A DNA stretch of 64,000 nt from positions 83,993,624 to 84,057,623 of the forward strand of contig NC_084478.1 of assembly GCF_027409185.1 (NCBI RefSeq), given 5' to 3'. Position numbers and translations under genes: made by a program. This document shows positions 54,586-64,000 of this stretch, one piece after another. The DNA is from Cynocephalus volans. Lineage: Eukaryota; Chordata; Mammalia; Dermoptera; Cynocephalidae. The notes beneath the pieces were generated by a model. It was given only the letters and a program-made list of their open reading frames with translations. It was not told the DNA's origin and did not search any database. Numbering within the stretch: the stretch's first letter is position 1; each line of letters begins with the position of its first letter.

Positions 54586-55711
54586 TGTATGGTTGGGGCT
54601 ATTGTCAGAATCCTGCTGATGTAGCCAATTGTATTGTTAGGGTTAGGGCCCACAGACCCTTCAAACCCATTGTACAGACTGGTTGTAGGCAAAGTGAAGG
54701 AAAATAGTCAGGGCCCCTCAGATGTTCACAATCTTGCCGAGCATTTGGTGTAAATATGCACATGCACCCAGGTGTTCCTTGGTTATTGTCTAATATAATT
54801 GCGCATGTGCACCCAAGTGTCCTGAGTTATAGACTTAAGTATAAAGGATGAGTGGCTCTGATCCACAGGGGCCCTGCCCCTGGGATGCCCCAGGGGGGCC
54901 GCAGGGAGGCCAGTACTGCTGCTGGAGGCTATTGCTGCAATTTGTTGCTGCCAGTGCTCCCGGGATGCCCCAAGAGGCCACTGCCACTGCTGCTGCTTCT
55001 GCTGAGGACTGAGCTCATGTCATCTGCCAACAGCTCCTGGGATCTTTCCCAATTATCTAGCATGGACCTGCATGTGAGGGGTCTGGTGATCCAGTCTGTA
55101 CAATGGGTTTGAAGGGTCTGTGGGCCCTAACCCCTAGCCCAGACAATACAAATGGAAAACTTAGTGTAATCAAAATAACGAAACATTTTGGCTTTAGTTA
55201 TGAATTGCTTTAGCAATGCACTGGGTCACCAGACCTCTCATATACAGGCTGAGTCACCAGACCCCTCACATGCCTGGCTGGGTCACCAGACCCCTAACAC
55301 GCAGGTCATGAGCTAGGTAATTGGGAAAGATCCCGGGAGCCGTTGGGAGATGACTAGAGCTCAGTCCTCAGCTTCCTCAGCAGCAGCAGCAGCAGCAGCT
55401 TACAGCAATAGTCTCCAGCAGCGGCGGTGACCTCCAGGAACATCCCGAGGGCTTTGGCAGTGGCAGCAACAGCCTCCAGCAGCAGTAATGGCCTCCCTGT
55501 GCCCCCCCCCTGGGGGAAGCAGGCCTTGTGGAACAGAGTCATTAGTTCTTTATACTCAAGTCTGATAACCCAGGACACCTGGGTGCACATGTGCAATCAC
55601 ATTAGACAATAACCAAGGAACACCTGGGTGCATGTGCATATTTACATCAAAATGCCCAGTAAGACTCTGAACCCTCTAGGGACTCTGACCATTTATCTTC
55701 ACTTTCCCTAC
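54586..55711 (-). mobile_element. Solo LTR (extended U5), antisense, split by another LTR
   Basis: On the minus strand the U3 start TGTAGGGAAAGTGAAG is at 55711 and runs to 55220, with a CTG-rich block at 55375-55490. After the inserted + strand LTR, the same LTR resumes at 54684 and continues through a PBS-like TTGGCTACATCAGCAGGATT to about 54586 (ends CCAACCATACA). No matching duplication was found at the outer edges. Confidence 0.7.
54685..55219 (+). mobile_element. Solo LTR, sense, inserted into the antisense LTR
   Basis: Starts TGTAGGCAAAGTGAAGG and ends TTTAGCAATGCA. Flanks ctggt (54680-54684) and ctggg (55220-55224) match 4 of 5. TATA box (agtataaagg) at about 54838, CTG-rich block 54910-55015. 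It ends at the shorter U5 boundary used by the LTRs at 57651 and 60258. Confidence 0.75.
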
Positions 55712-56439
55712 AAGCTGGAATCACTTTTCCTTGGGCAGCTGTTGCCACAGTTTGAGAAATGTCACATTTGGCTGCTTATCTGTTTTTTTGTGGATCAATC
55801 TATGCCTTGGTTAGGTCCACCCACAGCTGTTTTCTAGTAACCTGTTCTGGCTCTTTCTGACTCCCCTTTTCTCTAATGACTTTCATCAGTTTAGTCCTTA
55901 GGGCTTATCTGTAGCATGAACAGACCATTCAGAGTCTTGTCTATTCTGCAAATTTTCTAATTTGTGCTGAAAGTCTAGTCTCATTTTCCATATTTGCGTT
56001 TTTAACTCAGCAAGTTCCACAGTGGCTCACTCCAGTTGACATGCTATCATATCCTTGCTGTCAGCCTAAGTCAAATGAGTCTCTCTTTCTAGCCTTAACT
56101 CTTCCTTCAGCCCTTGTCCTTGGCTCCACAACTCAGTTTCCTTCTCAGTTGCTAACCTGAGCCCACAGAGGAGCAGCAATGCCACCATGGCAGCCACAGC
56201 CTTGTATTCCTTTTTTCCTTGAATACCACCTCTTTCCTTGACTGCCTCCAATACCTCCAGTAGTCCTGCCAGCATTTTCAGGGTGCTGACATTGCTCGGC
56301 AGCAGTCCGTATTTGTTTACCAGGCTGGCAATGTCGGACCACATTGAACCAGTGGCCCACCCAGGTATTTCCCCCTGCCACATTTTCTCATCCTCTTCAT
56401 CTCTCCCGTGGCTGCTTCAACAGAGGTTTTCTCCAGAAT
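55712..56439 (-). pseudogene. gag remnant of the antisense provirus
   Basis: 56383-56066 is open for 105 codons (MWQGEIPGWATGSMWSDI onward), with a leucine-rich middle and an acidic end. Similar in position to the gag start elsewhere but without a named domain. Downstream frames are short. Confidence 0.5.
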
Positions 56440-56457
56440 ATTCTGCCAACTATACCA
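56440..56457 (-). other. Primer-binding site, tRNA-Ser type
   Basis: Minus strand TGGTATAGTTGGCAGAAT, two bases after the LTR end. It differs from the recalled tRNA-Ser complement only by transitions, several of them CpG decay. Confidence 0.55.
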
Positions 56458-56459
56458 AT

Positions 56460-56897
56460 TGTAACATAGGAGCCCCAAATCAGAGAGGGCATTCATGTAG
56501 CATTCACCTATTTTGAAGAAATTATCTGGAGGTCTAAGCAGGTAGATGCATGGGTTTATTAGGCTTACAAGAGACACCAATGATGACTAGTCAATAAGAA
56601 GTCCACCCTACCATGGACTGCACACAGCAATTATATAGTCAGCAGATCAAAGTAAATCACTTTCATTTGCAGGCCCTCAACCAGCTCACTTTCACGTGCA
56701 GGCCCTCAAGCAGCTAATGTAGATCATTTTCATGTAGTTAGTGTCCTTCTTCTTCTAGCATTCTATTTACCTAAAGAGGATGCACCCCTCCCTTAGACAA
56801 CCGCCTTGGCCAGGGGCAGCCCCCTCATGTAGGTGGGAGAGGAACTCTGGTATGCAAGGGAGGGGGGAATAGGGCTATGTCCAACATCTACCCTACA
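56460..56897 (-). repeat. 5' LTR of the antisense provirus
   Basis: Minus strand starts TGTAGGGTAGATGTTGG and ends GGCTCCTATGTTACA. A tandem repeat of about 36 bp (cactttcatttgcaggccct and cactttcacgtgcaggccct) is present here at 56659-56712 but not in the 3' LTR. Confidence 0.85.
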
Positions 56898-56989
56898 TGT
56901 TTGTATAACATTAGGTACCTTCTGGATCTTACGGATCTCGTTTAGAAAGGCTTTATAAAGAAGTCTTTGTGAATTTGGGATATACATAT

Positions 56990-57059
56990 GAGGGTAGTTC
57001 AAAAAGATCATGGAAAAATAGTTAAAATATGAATCTTTCCATGAATTTTTGAAGTACCT
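56990..57059. mobile_element. Palindromic MITE, copy 2
   Basis: Ends gagggtagttcaaaaagatc and, inverted, caggtacttcaaaaattcat. Same design and middle (aatatgaatctt) as copy 1 at 13551-13628. Confidence 0.65.
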
Positions 57060-57071
57060 GCATATATACGG

Positions 57072-57124
57072 TATATACACACACATATACACACGTGTAT
57101 ATATATATATATATACACATATAG
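57072..57124. repeat. (CA)n/(TA)n microsatellite
   Basis: Runs of cacacacata and tatatatata in mixed order. Confidence 0.85.
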
Positions 57125-57159
57125 TTAAGTTGATTTTATTGTAAATAAATGTGGGGTTG

Positions 57160-57475
57160 TGTATTGCTAGAGCAATTGTCAGAATCCTGCTGATGTAGCC
57201 AAACGTATTGCTAGGTTAGGGCTCACAGACCCTTCAAACCCATTATACAGACTGGGTCACAGACCTCTCATATGCCTGGCTGGGTCACCAGACCCGTCAC
57301 ACACAGGTCCACGAACTAGGTAATTGGGAAAGATCCCAGGAGCCATTGGCAGATGAGAGGAGGTCAATCAGCAGCAGCAGTAGCCTCCCAGAGGGTCCTG
57401 GGAGTCCTGGCAGCAATAGCTTGCAGCAACAGTAGCAGCAGCAGCAGTAGTAATAACAGTGAGGCCTAGTAAGAA
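57160..57475 (-). repeat. Truncated LTR 3' part, antisense
   Basis: Left end TGTATTGCTAGAGC (minus-strand end GCAATACA), then a PBS-like GGCTACATCAGCAGGATTC (minus), U5/R and a CTG-rich block ending near 57465. U3 is missing, so it is 5'-truncated. Confidence 0.65.
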
Positions 57476-57645
57476 GAGGGGAGAAGATCTCCACTTAAAG
57501 TCTTAATTTTTTAATATTATAAAAAATTCCACTTTCATATTTCTATATCTTGTGGATGTTAGGTAAATACCTATTAGCCTTTTGAAAGAAAGGTCAGTGG
57601 GACTCCTAAGAGGTTTTGTCTTGGTTTGGGTTTGCTATGAGATAT
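57476..57645. other. No recognised feature
   Basis: Short AT-rich spacer between the truncated LTR and the chimeric provirus. Confidence 0.4.
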
Positions 57646-57650
57646 ACATG
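57646..57650. repeat. Target-site duplication of the chimeric provirus, left
   Basis: acatg, repeated exactly at 60772-60776. Confidence 0.85.
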
Positions 57651-58163
57651 TGTAGGGAAAATGAAAGATAAATGGTCAGGGTCCCTTGGGGGTTTGGAAT
57701 CTTGCTGAGCATTTGATGTAAGTATGCATGTGTGCCCAGGTGTTCCTTGGTTGTCTAATGTAATTGCATATATGCACCCAGGTGTCCTGGGTTATAGGAC
57801 TTATATGGCTCTGATCCAGTGTCCCCTTGCCCCCGGGATGTCCCTGAGGAGGCCATGGGGAGGTCACTACCACTGCCACTGCCACCGCTGCTGGATCTGT
57901 AAGCCGCCACCACTGCCGAGGAAGCTGAGGACTGAGCTCTTGTTGTCTGCCAATGGATCCCAGGACCTTTCTCAGTTACCTAGCGTGGGCCTGCATGTGC
58001 GGGGTCTGTTGACCCAGCCTGGCATGTGAGGGGTCTGTGACCCAGTCTGTACAACGGGTTTGAAGGGTCTGTGAGCCCTAGCCCTAGCAATGCAGTTGGA
58101 AAACTTAGTGTAACTAAAATAATGAAACATCTTGGCTTTAGTTATGAATTGCCTAGCCCTACA
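57651..58163 (+). repeat. 5' LTR of the chimeric provirus
   Basis: Starts TGTAGGGAAAATGAAAG and ends GCCTAGCCCTACA. CTG/CCG-rich block at 57845-57935. The TATA region is degenerate (ttatatggc at about 57802). Confidence 0.9.
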
Positions 58164-58165
58164 AC

Positions 58166-58183
58166 TGGCATAGTTGGCAGGAT
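58166..58183 (+). other. Primer-binding site, tRNA-Ser type
   Basis: TGGCATAGTTGGCAGGAT, two bases after the LTR end, 16 of 18 to the recalled tRNA-Ser complement. Further degenerate copies begin near 58206, 58239 and 58281. Confidence 0.7.
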
Positions 58184-58329
58184 TCCGACAATAACCCCAA
58201 CTAGACAATTAGTGTAGATATTGCTGTAACCCAACAACTGGTGTAGTCATAGCAGGATTAGGCAGGTAAAAGAGCCTGGCAATTGGCATCTTGGGTAGGA
58301 TGCCAAGCAGGTAAAGAAGCAGAAAGCTG

Positions 58330-59290
58330 CTTGGGAGGGGGAGGAAATGTGGCTACCCTTCAGTATGTGGTGCTCTGTGGCCGCTTTCCTTTTTGATGGG
58401 GTTGGGCTGTTGCTCACTGTCCTGTGAGCTAACATGGACCAGAAACCCCATGAAGCAGCGTGGCTTTGACATTTGCAGCAGCAAGCAGACAGGTTGGAAA
58501 TGCAAGTACATGCCCTGGAGGCTGAAGTACAGCAACAGGTCACTCCTGCTTCTGACACTGGGGACAGTGATGAACCCGATGGGTTGGGTGAGACTGCATC
58601 TCCTGAAATGAGCTGTTGCTCATCAGAAAGTGAAGCATGAGCAGCCTATGGGACTGGGTGGACTGGTAGGCAATCCACAGGTGACCCAATTCACTACCTA
58701 TGTCCCATATACCCAGGTCGAATTGGTTGACTTGGAGAAACAGTAAAGTGGCAGAAACAGGGAGAGCTCCTGGCTGCTGCAGTTATGTGACCTAGGGGTG
58801 GATGGTGTAACGTGCTCTGGAGACAAAGTAGTAAACACATGTCATGTTTGTCCAAAGGCAAATATCTCACCAGGTGCCACTTAAACCTAAGAAGACTTGG
58901 AGGGTGCTGCATAAACCCAATGGCTCACTGGGTACCATATAAACCCAAGAAAAGAGTGCCACATGCAGTTGGGCAGATGACCCGAGGATGGGTGCCTCTG
59001 CAGAATTTCAAGTATGTTTTCACCTGGGGAAAAGGTGGAGAAAACAGCCTCTATTACTATGCACCTGTCTCTGTGGCAGTGGTTATAGGATAGCTGCAGA
59101 TATGCATAAGGGCAGGACAACCACTCCTTAATGGGGTGGGTGAATGCAGCTGTTTGAACCGTGTGGGTGAGCACTGCAGAGCTGGCTGAGACTGTGAGTG
59201 AATAGCAGGTATATGCCAAGCTGATTCAAGTAATTCAAGAGCCAGGATGGGGCAGCTAGATGTTAGTAGTCAAGACAATGGGAGAAAGGC
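58330..59290 (+). pseudogene. gag leader/gag remnant
   Basis: ggaggaaatgtggctaccct, tggaaatgcaagtacatgcc and ggtcactcctgcttctgaca parallel 44760-44950 of the fuller provirus, and acccaattcactacctatgt parallels 45078-45100. There are many stops and no frame above 100 codons. Confidence 0.7.
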
Positions 59291-59459
59291 CCTGAGGGTG
59301 TTTCAGAAGTTTGGAGGAGCCCATCTCCCATCATAGGCCTGGAGGCCTAGGAGAACTGGGTTTTTCATTAGGGCAGACCTGGGGCACTCCTGCCCTCAGG
59401 AGACTGCTCCCAGCATTTCAGCTGCTCAATCTGGAGCCGCCCTGCCTCAGGCAGCCCCA

Positions 59460-60157
59460 GGTGTGGTTTGTGCAGCAGCTCCGGACAGCACAAGCCAGAA
59501 ACCTTGGTGGCATTCACGTTGTGTTAAGTTTGCAGGCCGGCAGAACATGAAAGCAGTGGAGGCATGGCAGCCTCCACCCAAATTTCAGAAGATGTATGAA
59601 AAAGCCAGGGAACTCAGGCAGAGATCTGCTGCAGGGGTGGAGCTGCTGTGGAGGTCCTCTATGGAGCACTGTGAAGCAGAAAAGTGGGGTTGGAGCCCCC
59701 ACAGAGAGCCCCTACTTGAGAAATGTCTAGTGGAGCCAGGATGGTGGGACTGCCACCAGGAGCCCAGAACTGTGGGGCTTCTGGCAACATGCACCACCAG
59801 CCTGGAAAAGCCACAGTGCCCAGGGCAGCCCAATGGGCTTCACCTGGTGGAGCTGTAGGAGTGAGGCTGCCCAGTGCTTTGGGGGTCCAGATGCCCCAGT
59901 GTGCTTAATGATTGCCCTGTTTGGGTTTCGGATTTGTTTGGGGCCAGTTTCTCCTCTTTCCTTGTCTATTCTTCCCTTCTGGAATGGGAATGTGTACCCC
60001 ATGTCTGTCCCACTGTATCTCAGAAGTAGATAAACTTGTTTTTGATTTTTTACAGGTACACAGCTGAAAGGACTTTTGTCTTTAGTCTCAGATGAGACTT
60101 TGGACTTTTGAGTTGGTGTTGCAACAAGCTAAAGACTTTTGGGGCTGTTGGGATGGA
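59460..60157 (+). repeat. MaLR (MST/THE1-type) internal sequence
   Basis: In order: ctgctgcaggggtggagctg, ggttggagcccccacagaga, cctggaaaagccacagtgcc, tggaatgggaatgtgtaccc, tcagatgagactttggactt, gacttttggggctgttggga. This is the known order of the 3' part of MST/THE1 internal DNA, sense orientation. No MaLR LTR follows; at about 60158 the sequence passes into the pre-LTR region of the host provirus. The 132-codon open frame at 59463-59858 is incidental, as MaLR interiors are non-coding. Confidence 0.75.
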
Positions 60158-60257
60158 ATGTGTTATAGATACAAGTGTCAATTATCCTCACTAAGGGAAC
60201 ACTGTGGAAGATTCCGAATGTGTAGATTGTACAGTGAAGGACCCTGAAGGGATGGAT

Positions 60258-60771
60258 TGTAGGGAAAATGAAAGATAAATGGTCAGGGTCCCTCAGGGGG
60301 TTTGGAATCTTGCTGAGCATTTCATGTAAATATGTCCGCATGCCCAGGTGTTGCTTGGTTGTCTAATGTAATTGCATATGTGCGCCCAGGTGTCCTGGGT
60401 TATCAGACTTTATAAAGGACAAATGGCTCCCATCCAGGGCTCCCCGCCACTGGGAGGGGAGGGGGGCAGGCACGGGGAGGCCACTGCCGCCGCTGCTGGA
60501 TCTGCTGTAAGCCTCTGCTACTGCCAAGGCAGCTGAGGACTGAGCTCGTGTCGTCTGCCAATGGCTACCAGGACCTTTCCCAATTACCTAGCGTGGACCT
60601 GCATGTGAGGGGTCTGGTGACCCAGCCTGGCCTGTGATGGGTCTGTGACCCCGTTTGTATAACAGGTTTGAAGGGTCTGTGAGCCCGAGCCCTAGCAGTA
60701 CAATTGGAAAACTTAGTGTAACTAAAATGGAGAAACATTTTGGCTTTCGTTATGAATTGCTTACCCATACA
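60258..60771 (+). repeat. 3' LTR of the chimeric provirus
   Basis: Starts TGTAGGGAAAATGAAAG and ends TTACCCATACA, followed by acatg. TATA box (tttataaagg) at about 60409. GC-rich block with CTG/CCG triplets at 60450-60535. Confidence 0.9.
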
Positions 60772-60776
60772 ACATG

Positions 60777-61123
60777 TTTTAAAATAAACACAATTGCTGC
60801 AGCCTTTCTTTCTTTAAAATTTAAAATTTCTTTTTAAATTTTAAAGTGCTTCATCAACAGTAGGGGAGAGTTAGATTTACCAAGTCCATGTTAAAATGAG
60901 GATTTGGCATCCAGTAGGAATCTCATTCTTTTGTTTCACTAAGATCATTTTTTTAATGCTAATTTATTTTATTTACTTTTTTAGCATTTGTAGAGGAATT
61001 CATGTTTCAAGAAAACATAGCACACACAGTATCTTACTGATGCAATTAAACAGGAAAAAGCACAAGGTTGTGGGTATGATAAATTTCCCAAAAGGTGAAA
61101 AATCTGATTTTCTGGTTCATAAC
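60777..61123. other. No recognised feature
   Basis: AT-rich; taaatt/aattta-rich inverted stretches at 60818-60846. Nothing else named. Confidence 0.45.
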
Positions 61124-64000
61124 ACTTTTTTTTTCATTCTATCAGTGTACAGCGAAGTTGCTTTTCGAGTCCTATTACCAATTCCTCTTTCCACCCTCCC
61201 TCTCCCCTCTCCTCCAACATCAACATAATATCTGTTCACTTGTCTTAACAAGTTCAAGGAATTGTTCTGATTGTTGTGCCTTCTTCCCTGCGGAGCCCCT
61301 GCCCACCGTTTGTATATTTACTTATTTATTTTTAGCTCCCACAAATAAATGAGAACATGTGGTATTTCTCTTTCTGTGCCTGACTGACTTCACTTAATAT
61401 AATTTTTTCTAAGTCCATCCATGTTGCTGTGAATGGTAGTATTTCATCCTTTTTTATAGCAGAGTAACATTCCATTGTGTAGATGTACCACATTTTCCAT
61501 ATCCACTCATCTGATGATGGACATTGGGGCTGGTTCCAACTCTTGGCTATTGTAAATAGTGCTGCAATAAACATGGGAGTACAGGTATCTCTTTGACATG
61601 ATGATTTCCATTCCTCTGTGTATACTCCTAGCAGTGAATAGCTGGGTCACATGGTACATCTATCTGTAATTGTTCGAGGAACCTCCATACCATATTATAT
61701 AAAGGCTGCACCATTTTGCTGTCACCAACAGCGTATGAGGGTTCCTTTTTCTCTGAAACCTATCATTCTCAGTGTTTTGAATATGAGCCATCTTAACTGG
61801 AGTGAGATGATATCTCTGTGGTTTTGATTTGTATTTCCCGAATGCCGAGTGACGTTGAGCAGTTTTTCATGTGTCTGTTGGCCATTTGTATATCTTCCTT
61901 TGAGAAATGCCTATTCAGCTCCTTTGCCCATTTTAAAATTGGGTTACTTGGTTTTTTTGCTGTAAAGTTGTTTGAGTTCCCTGTATATTCTGGATATTAA
62001 TCCTTTGTCAGATGTATATTTTGCAAATATTTTCTCCCACTCTCTTGGTTGTCTTTTCACTCTGTTCATTGTTTCTTTTTGCTGTACAGAAGCTTTTTAG
62101 TTTGATATAATCCCATTTGTTTATTTTTCCTTTGGTTGCCTGTGCTTTTGGGGTCATATTTATGAAGTCTGTACCCAATCCTACTTCCTGGAATGTTTCC
62201 CCTATTTTCTTTCAGGGGTTTTATTGTTTCAGGGTATATATTTAACTCTTTAATCCATTTTGAGTTGATTTTGGTATGTGGTGAGAGGTATGGGTCTAGT
62301 TTCATTCTCCTGGCTATGAATATCCAGTTTTCCCAGCACCATTTGCTGAAGAGGCAGTCTGTTCCCTAGTGTATAGACTTGGTGCCTTTGACAAAGATCA
62401 CATGGCACTTGGCATATGGGTTGATTATGGATTTTCTATTCTATTCCATTGATCAGTGTGTCTGTTATTATGGCAGTACCATGCTGTTTTGTTTATTACA
62501 GCTTTGTAGTATAGTTTAAAGTCAGGTAGTGTTATGCCTCCAGCTTTATTTTTTTTTTCCCTCAGAATTGCTTTGGCTATTCATGGTCTTTTGTTATTCC
62601 ATATAAATGTCTGGATAGTTTTTTCCAGTGCAGAGAAAAAATGTCATTGCAATTTTGATGGGGATTGCATTGAATCTGTAGACCACTCTGGATAGTACAG
62701 ACATTTTCACAATGTTAATTCTTCCAATCCAAGAGCATGGGACATCTTTCCATCTTCTTGTGTCCTCTTTAATTTCTCTTAACAATGGTTTGTAGTTCTC
62801 GTTGCAGAGATTTTTTACATCCATGGTCAACTTTATTCCTGAGTATTTTATTTTTTTGGTGGCTATTGTACAGGGCCTAGCTTTCTCGATTTCTTTTTCT
62901 GCATGTTCACTGTTGGAGTATAGAAATGCTACTGATTTTTGTGTGTTGATTTTGTATCCTGCAACTTTGCTGAAATCATTTGTCAACTCTAAGAGATTTT
63001 TTTGTAGAGGCTGTTCGATATATAGGATCATGTCATCTGCAACAGGGACAGTTTGACATCATCTTTTCCAATCTGGGTGTCTTTTACTTCCTTCTCTTCC
63101 CTAATTGCTCTGGCTAGTACTTCCAACACTATGTTGAATAGGAGTAGTGAGACTGGGCATCCTTGTCTAGTTCCTGTTCTTAAGGGAAAAGCAAAGCTTT
63201 TCCCCGTTCAGGATGATATTGGCAGTGGGCTTATCATATATGGCTTTAATTATGTTGATACCTTCCATCTATACCTAACTTGTAGAGAGTCTTTATCATG
63301 AATGAATGTTGAATTTTGTCAAATGCTTTTTCACTGTCTATAGAGATGATCATATGGTCTTTGTCTTTGTTTTTATCGATGTGGTATATCACTTTTATTG
63401 ATGTGCATATGTGGAACCAACCTTGCATCCCTGGGATGAATCCCACTTGATAATGGTATATAATTTTGTGTATGTGTTGCTGTATTCTGTTAGCTAGTAT
63501 TTTATTGAGGATTTTTCCATCTACATTCCTCAAGGATATTGGCTTGCACTTTCTTTTTTGTTGTACCTTTGTCTGGTTTTGGTATCAGGGTGATTTTTGC
63601 CTCACAGATTGAGCTTGGGAGAATGGCCTCTGTTTCAGTCTTTTGGAATAGTTTGTAGAGAATTGGTATCAATTGCTCTTTGAAAGTTTGGTAGAATTCT
63701 GCAGTGAAGCCATCTGGTCCTGGTCTTTTCTTGTTGGGAGTCTTCTGATAACAGCTTCAATCTCTTTTATCAGTATTGGTTTGTTCAGATTTTCTATATC
63801 TTCTTGGCTCAGTTTTGGTACTTTGTGTGTGTCCAGAAATTTATCCATTTCCTGCAGATTTTCAAATTTGTTGGCATATAGTTGTTTATAGTAGTCTCTA
63901 ATGATTCCTTGTATTTGTGAGGTATCAGTTGTAATTCCACCTTTTTCATTTCTAATTTTTGTTATTTGGTTCTTCTCTCTTCTTTTTTTAGGTAGCCTTG
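61124..64000 (-). mobile_element. Antisense L1, runs off the window
   Basis: A T-run at 61125-61133 (the L1 poly-A tail) begins the element. Minus-strand 3' UTR is followed by ORF2 C-terminal, RT and upstream sequence to the end of the window, where the reading is still in ORF2. Sequence is closest to the older sense L1 at 21140-27320 (for example [19 protein letters not shown]). Confidence 0.9.
61332..64000 (-). pseudogene. L1 ORF2 remnant
   Basis: Blocks: C-terminal [13 protein letters not shown]...SFICGS (61574-61332), CWENW region (about 62330), [20 protein letters not shown] block in 63031-62594, and RT with SPGPDGF near 63720. The active-site region near 63040 has lost one base (ctgcaacaggg against ctgcaaacaggg elsewhere), which shifts the frame at the FADD box. 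Inactive. Confidence 0.85.

Larger units (their letters stand above)
51286..56897 (-). mobile_element. Antisense class III provirus, second family
   Basis: On the minus strand: 5' LTR 56897-56460, PBS at 56457-56440, gag region, protease (54336-54043), RT (53831-53281), RNase H (about 52960), post-integrase frame (52032) and 3' LTR 51676-51286. Protein motifs match the + strand proviruses but the LTR is unrelated. A cluster of two foreign solo LTRs (54586-55711) sits between gag and protease. Flanks do not show a clear duplication. Confidence 0.85.
57651..60771 (+). mobile_element. Chimeric 3.1-kb provirus (ERV-L LTRs, MaLR-like interior)
   Basis: LTRs at 57651-58163 and 60258-60771 are flanked by acatg duplications, so this is one integration. 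The interior starts with the PBS and gag leader of the class III family (58164-59290), changes to sequence I recognise as MaLR (MST/THE1) internal DNA (about 59460-60155), and returns to the family's pre-LTR sequence (60160-60257). Protease, RT, RNase H and integrase are entirely missing. It would have depended on a helper element. Confidence 0.85.

Noticed and set aside
54586..55711. Single inverted LTR palindrome created by recombination
   Set aside because: The inner sense LTR has its own near-matching 5-bp flanks and the outer LTR rejoins when it is removed, so two successive insertions fit better.
59463..59858. 131-residue open frame that could be a gene inside the chimeric provirus
   Set aside because: It coincides with non-coding MaLR internal sequence; no initiation context or protein family is recognised.

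Overview
This window is nuclear DNA of a placental mammal. It holds one recognisable protein-coding exon: exon 1 of UPRT (uracil phosphoribosyltransferase homologue, X-linked in humans), on the + strand at 36221-36606 behind a CpG-rich promoter. The rest is almost wholly interspersed repeats. The lineage clue is a short SINE derived from tRNA-Ile (complete copies near 32966-33060 and 33882-33996, each with a target-site duplication). I associate that SINE type with colugos (Dermoptera, Galeopterus/Cynocephalus), so a colugo X chromosome is my best guess; the species is inference. MIR, L2, MER5-type hAT and MaLR relics are consistent with any placental mammal.

Layout. 1-3012: 3' part of a degraded class III (ERV-L/HERV-S-like) provirus with its 3' LTR. 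3030-11305: an L2 element split by a 7.2 kb antisense L1, itself split by a second, internally deleted L1 whose long 5' UTR carries two regular tandem arrays (about 78 bp and 104 bp). 13235-13820: old L1 tail holding an 80-bp palindromic MITE. 13915-20699: nearly full-length antisense L1 with a 14-bp target-site duplication and a YY1-like site at its 5' end. 21140-27320: older sense L1 broken by a MaLR solo LTR. 27846-32560: young-looking antisense L1 with long ORF2 blocks. 32900-35460: SINEs, MIRs, a solo LTR and a MER5-like relic. 35870-36612: UPRT promoter and exon 1. From 36613 to the end is UPRT intron 1; no exon 2 was found, so this intron exceeds 27 kb. Within it are old L1 tails, two solo LTRs in opposite orientation (41294-41887 minus, 42672-43394 plus), a 6.1 kb provirus (44074-50217), a class I solo LTR (50500-50839), a 5.6 kb antisense provirus with two solo LTRs nested in it (51286-56897), a 3.1 kb chimeric provirus (57651-60771), and another antisense L1 running off the end.

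The most interesting signal is in the endogenous retroviruses. Their primer-binding site resembles the 3' end of tRNA-Ser (AGA/TGA) and is repeated in tandem, with a period near 45 bp in the 44074-50217 provirus. Target-site duplications place the LTR ends inside or beyond these arrays, so some LTRs contain PBS-like units in their U5 while related LTRs stop earlier. This suggests LTRs that lengthen in steps when reverse transcription starts at a downstream PBS copy. A second unusual item is the 57651-60771 provirus: between normal LTRs it carries a damaged gag leader joined to a stretch that looks like the internal sequence of a MaLR (MST/THE1-type) element.

All retroviral and L1 reading frames are interrupted, so none is annotated as a functional gene. 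Family names come from recognition by eye, not a database search; edges without a target-site duplication are approximate.
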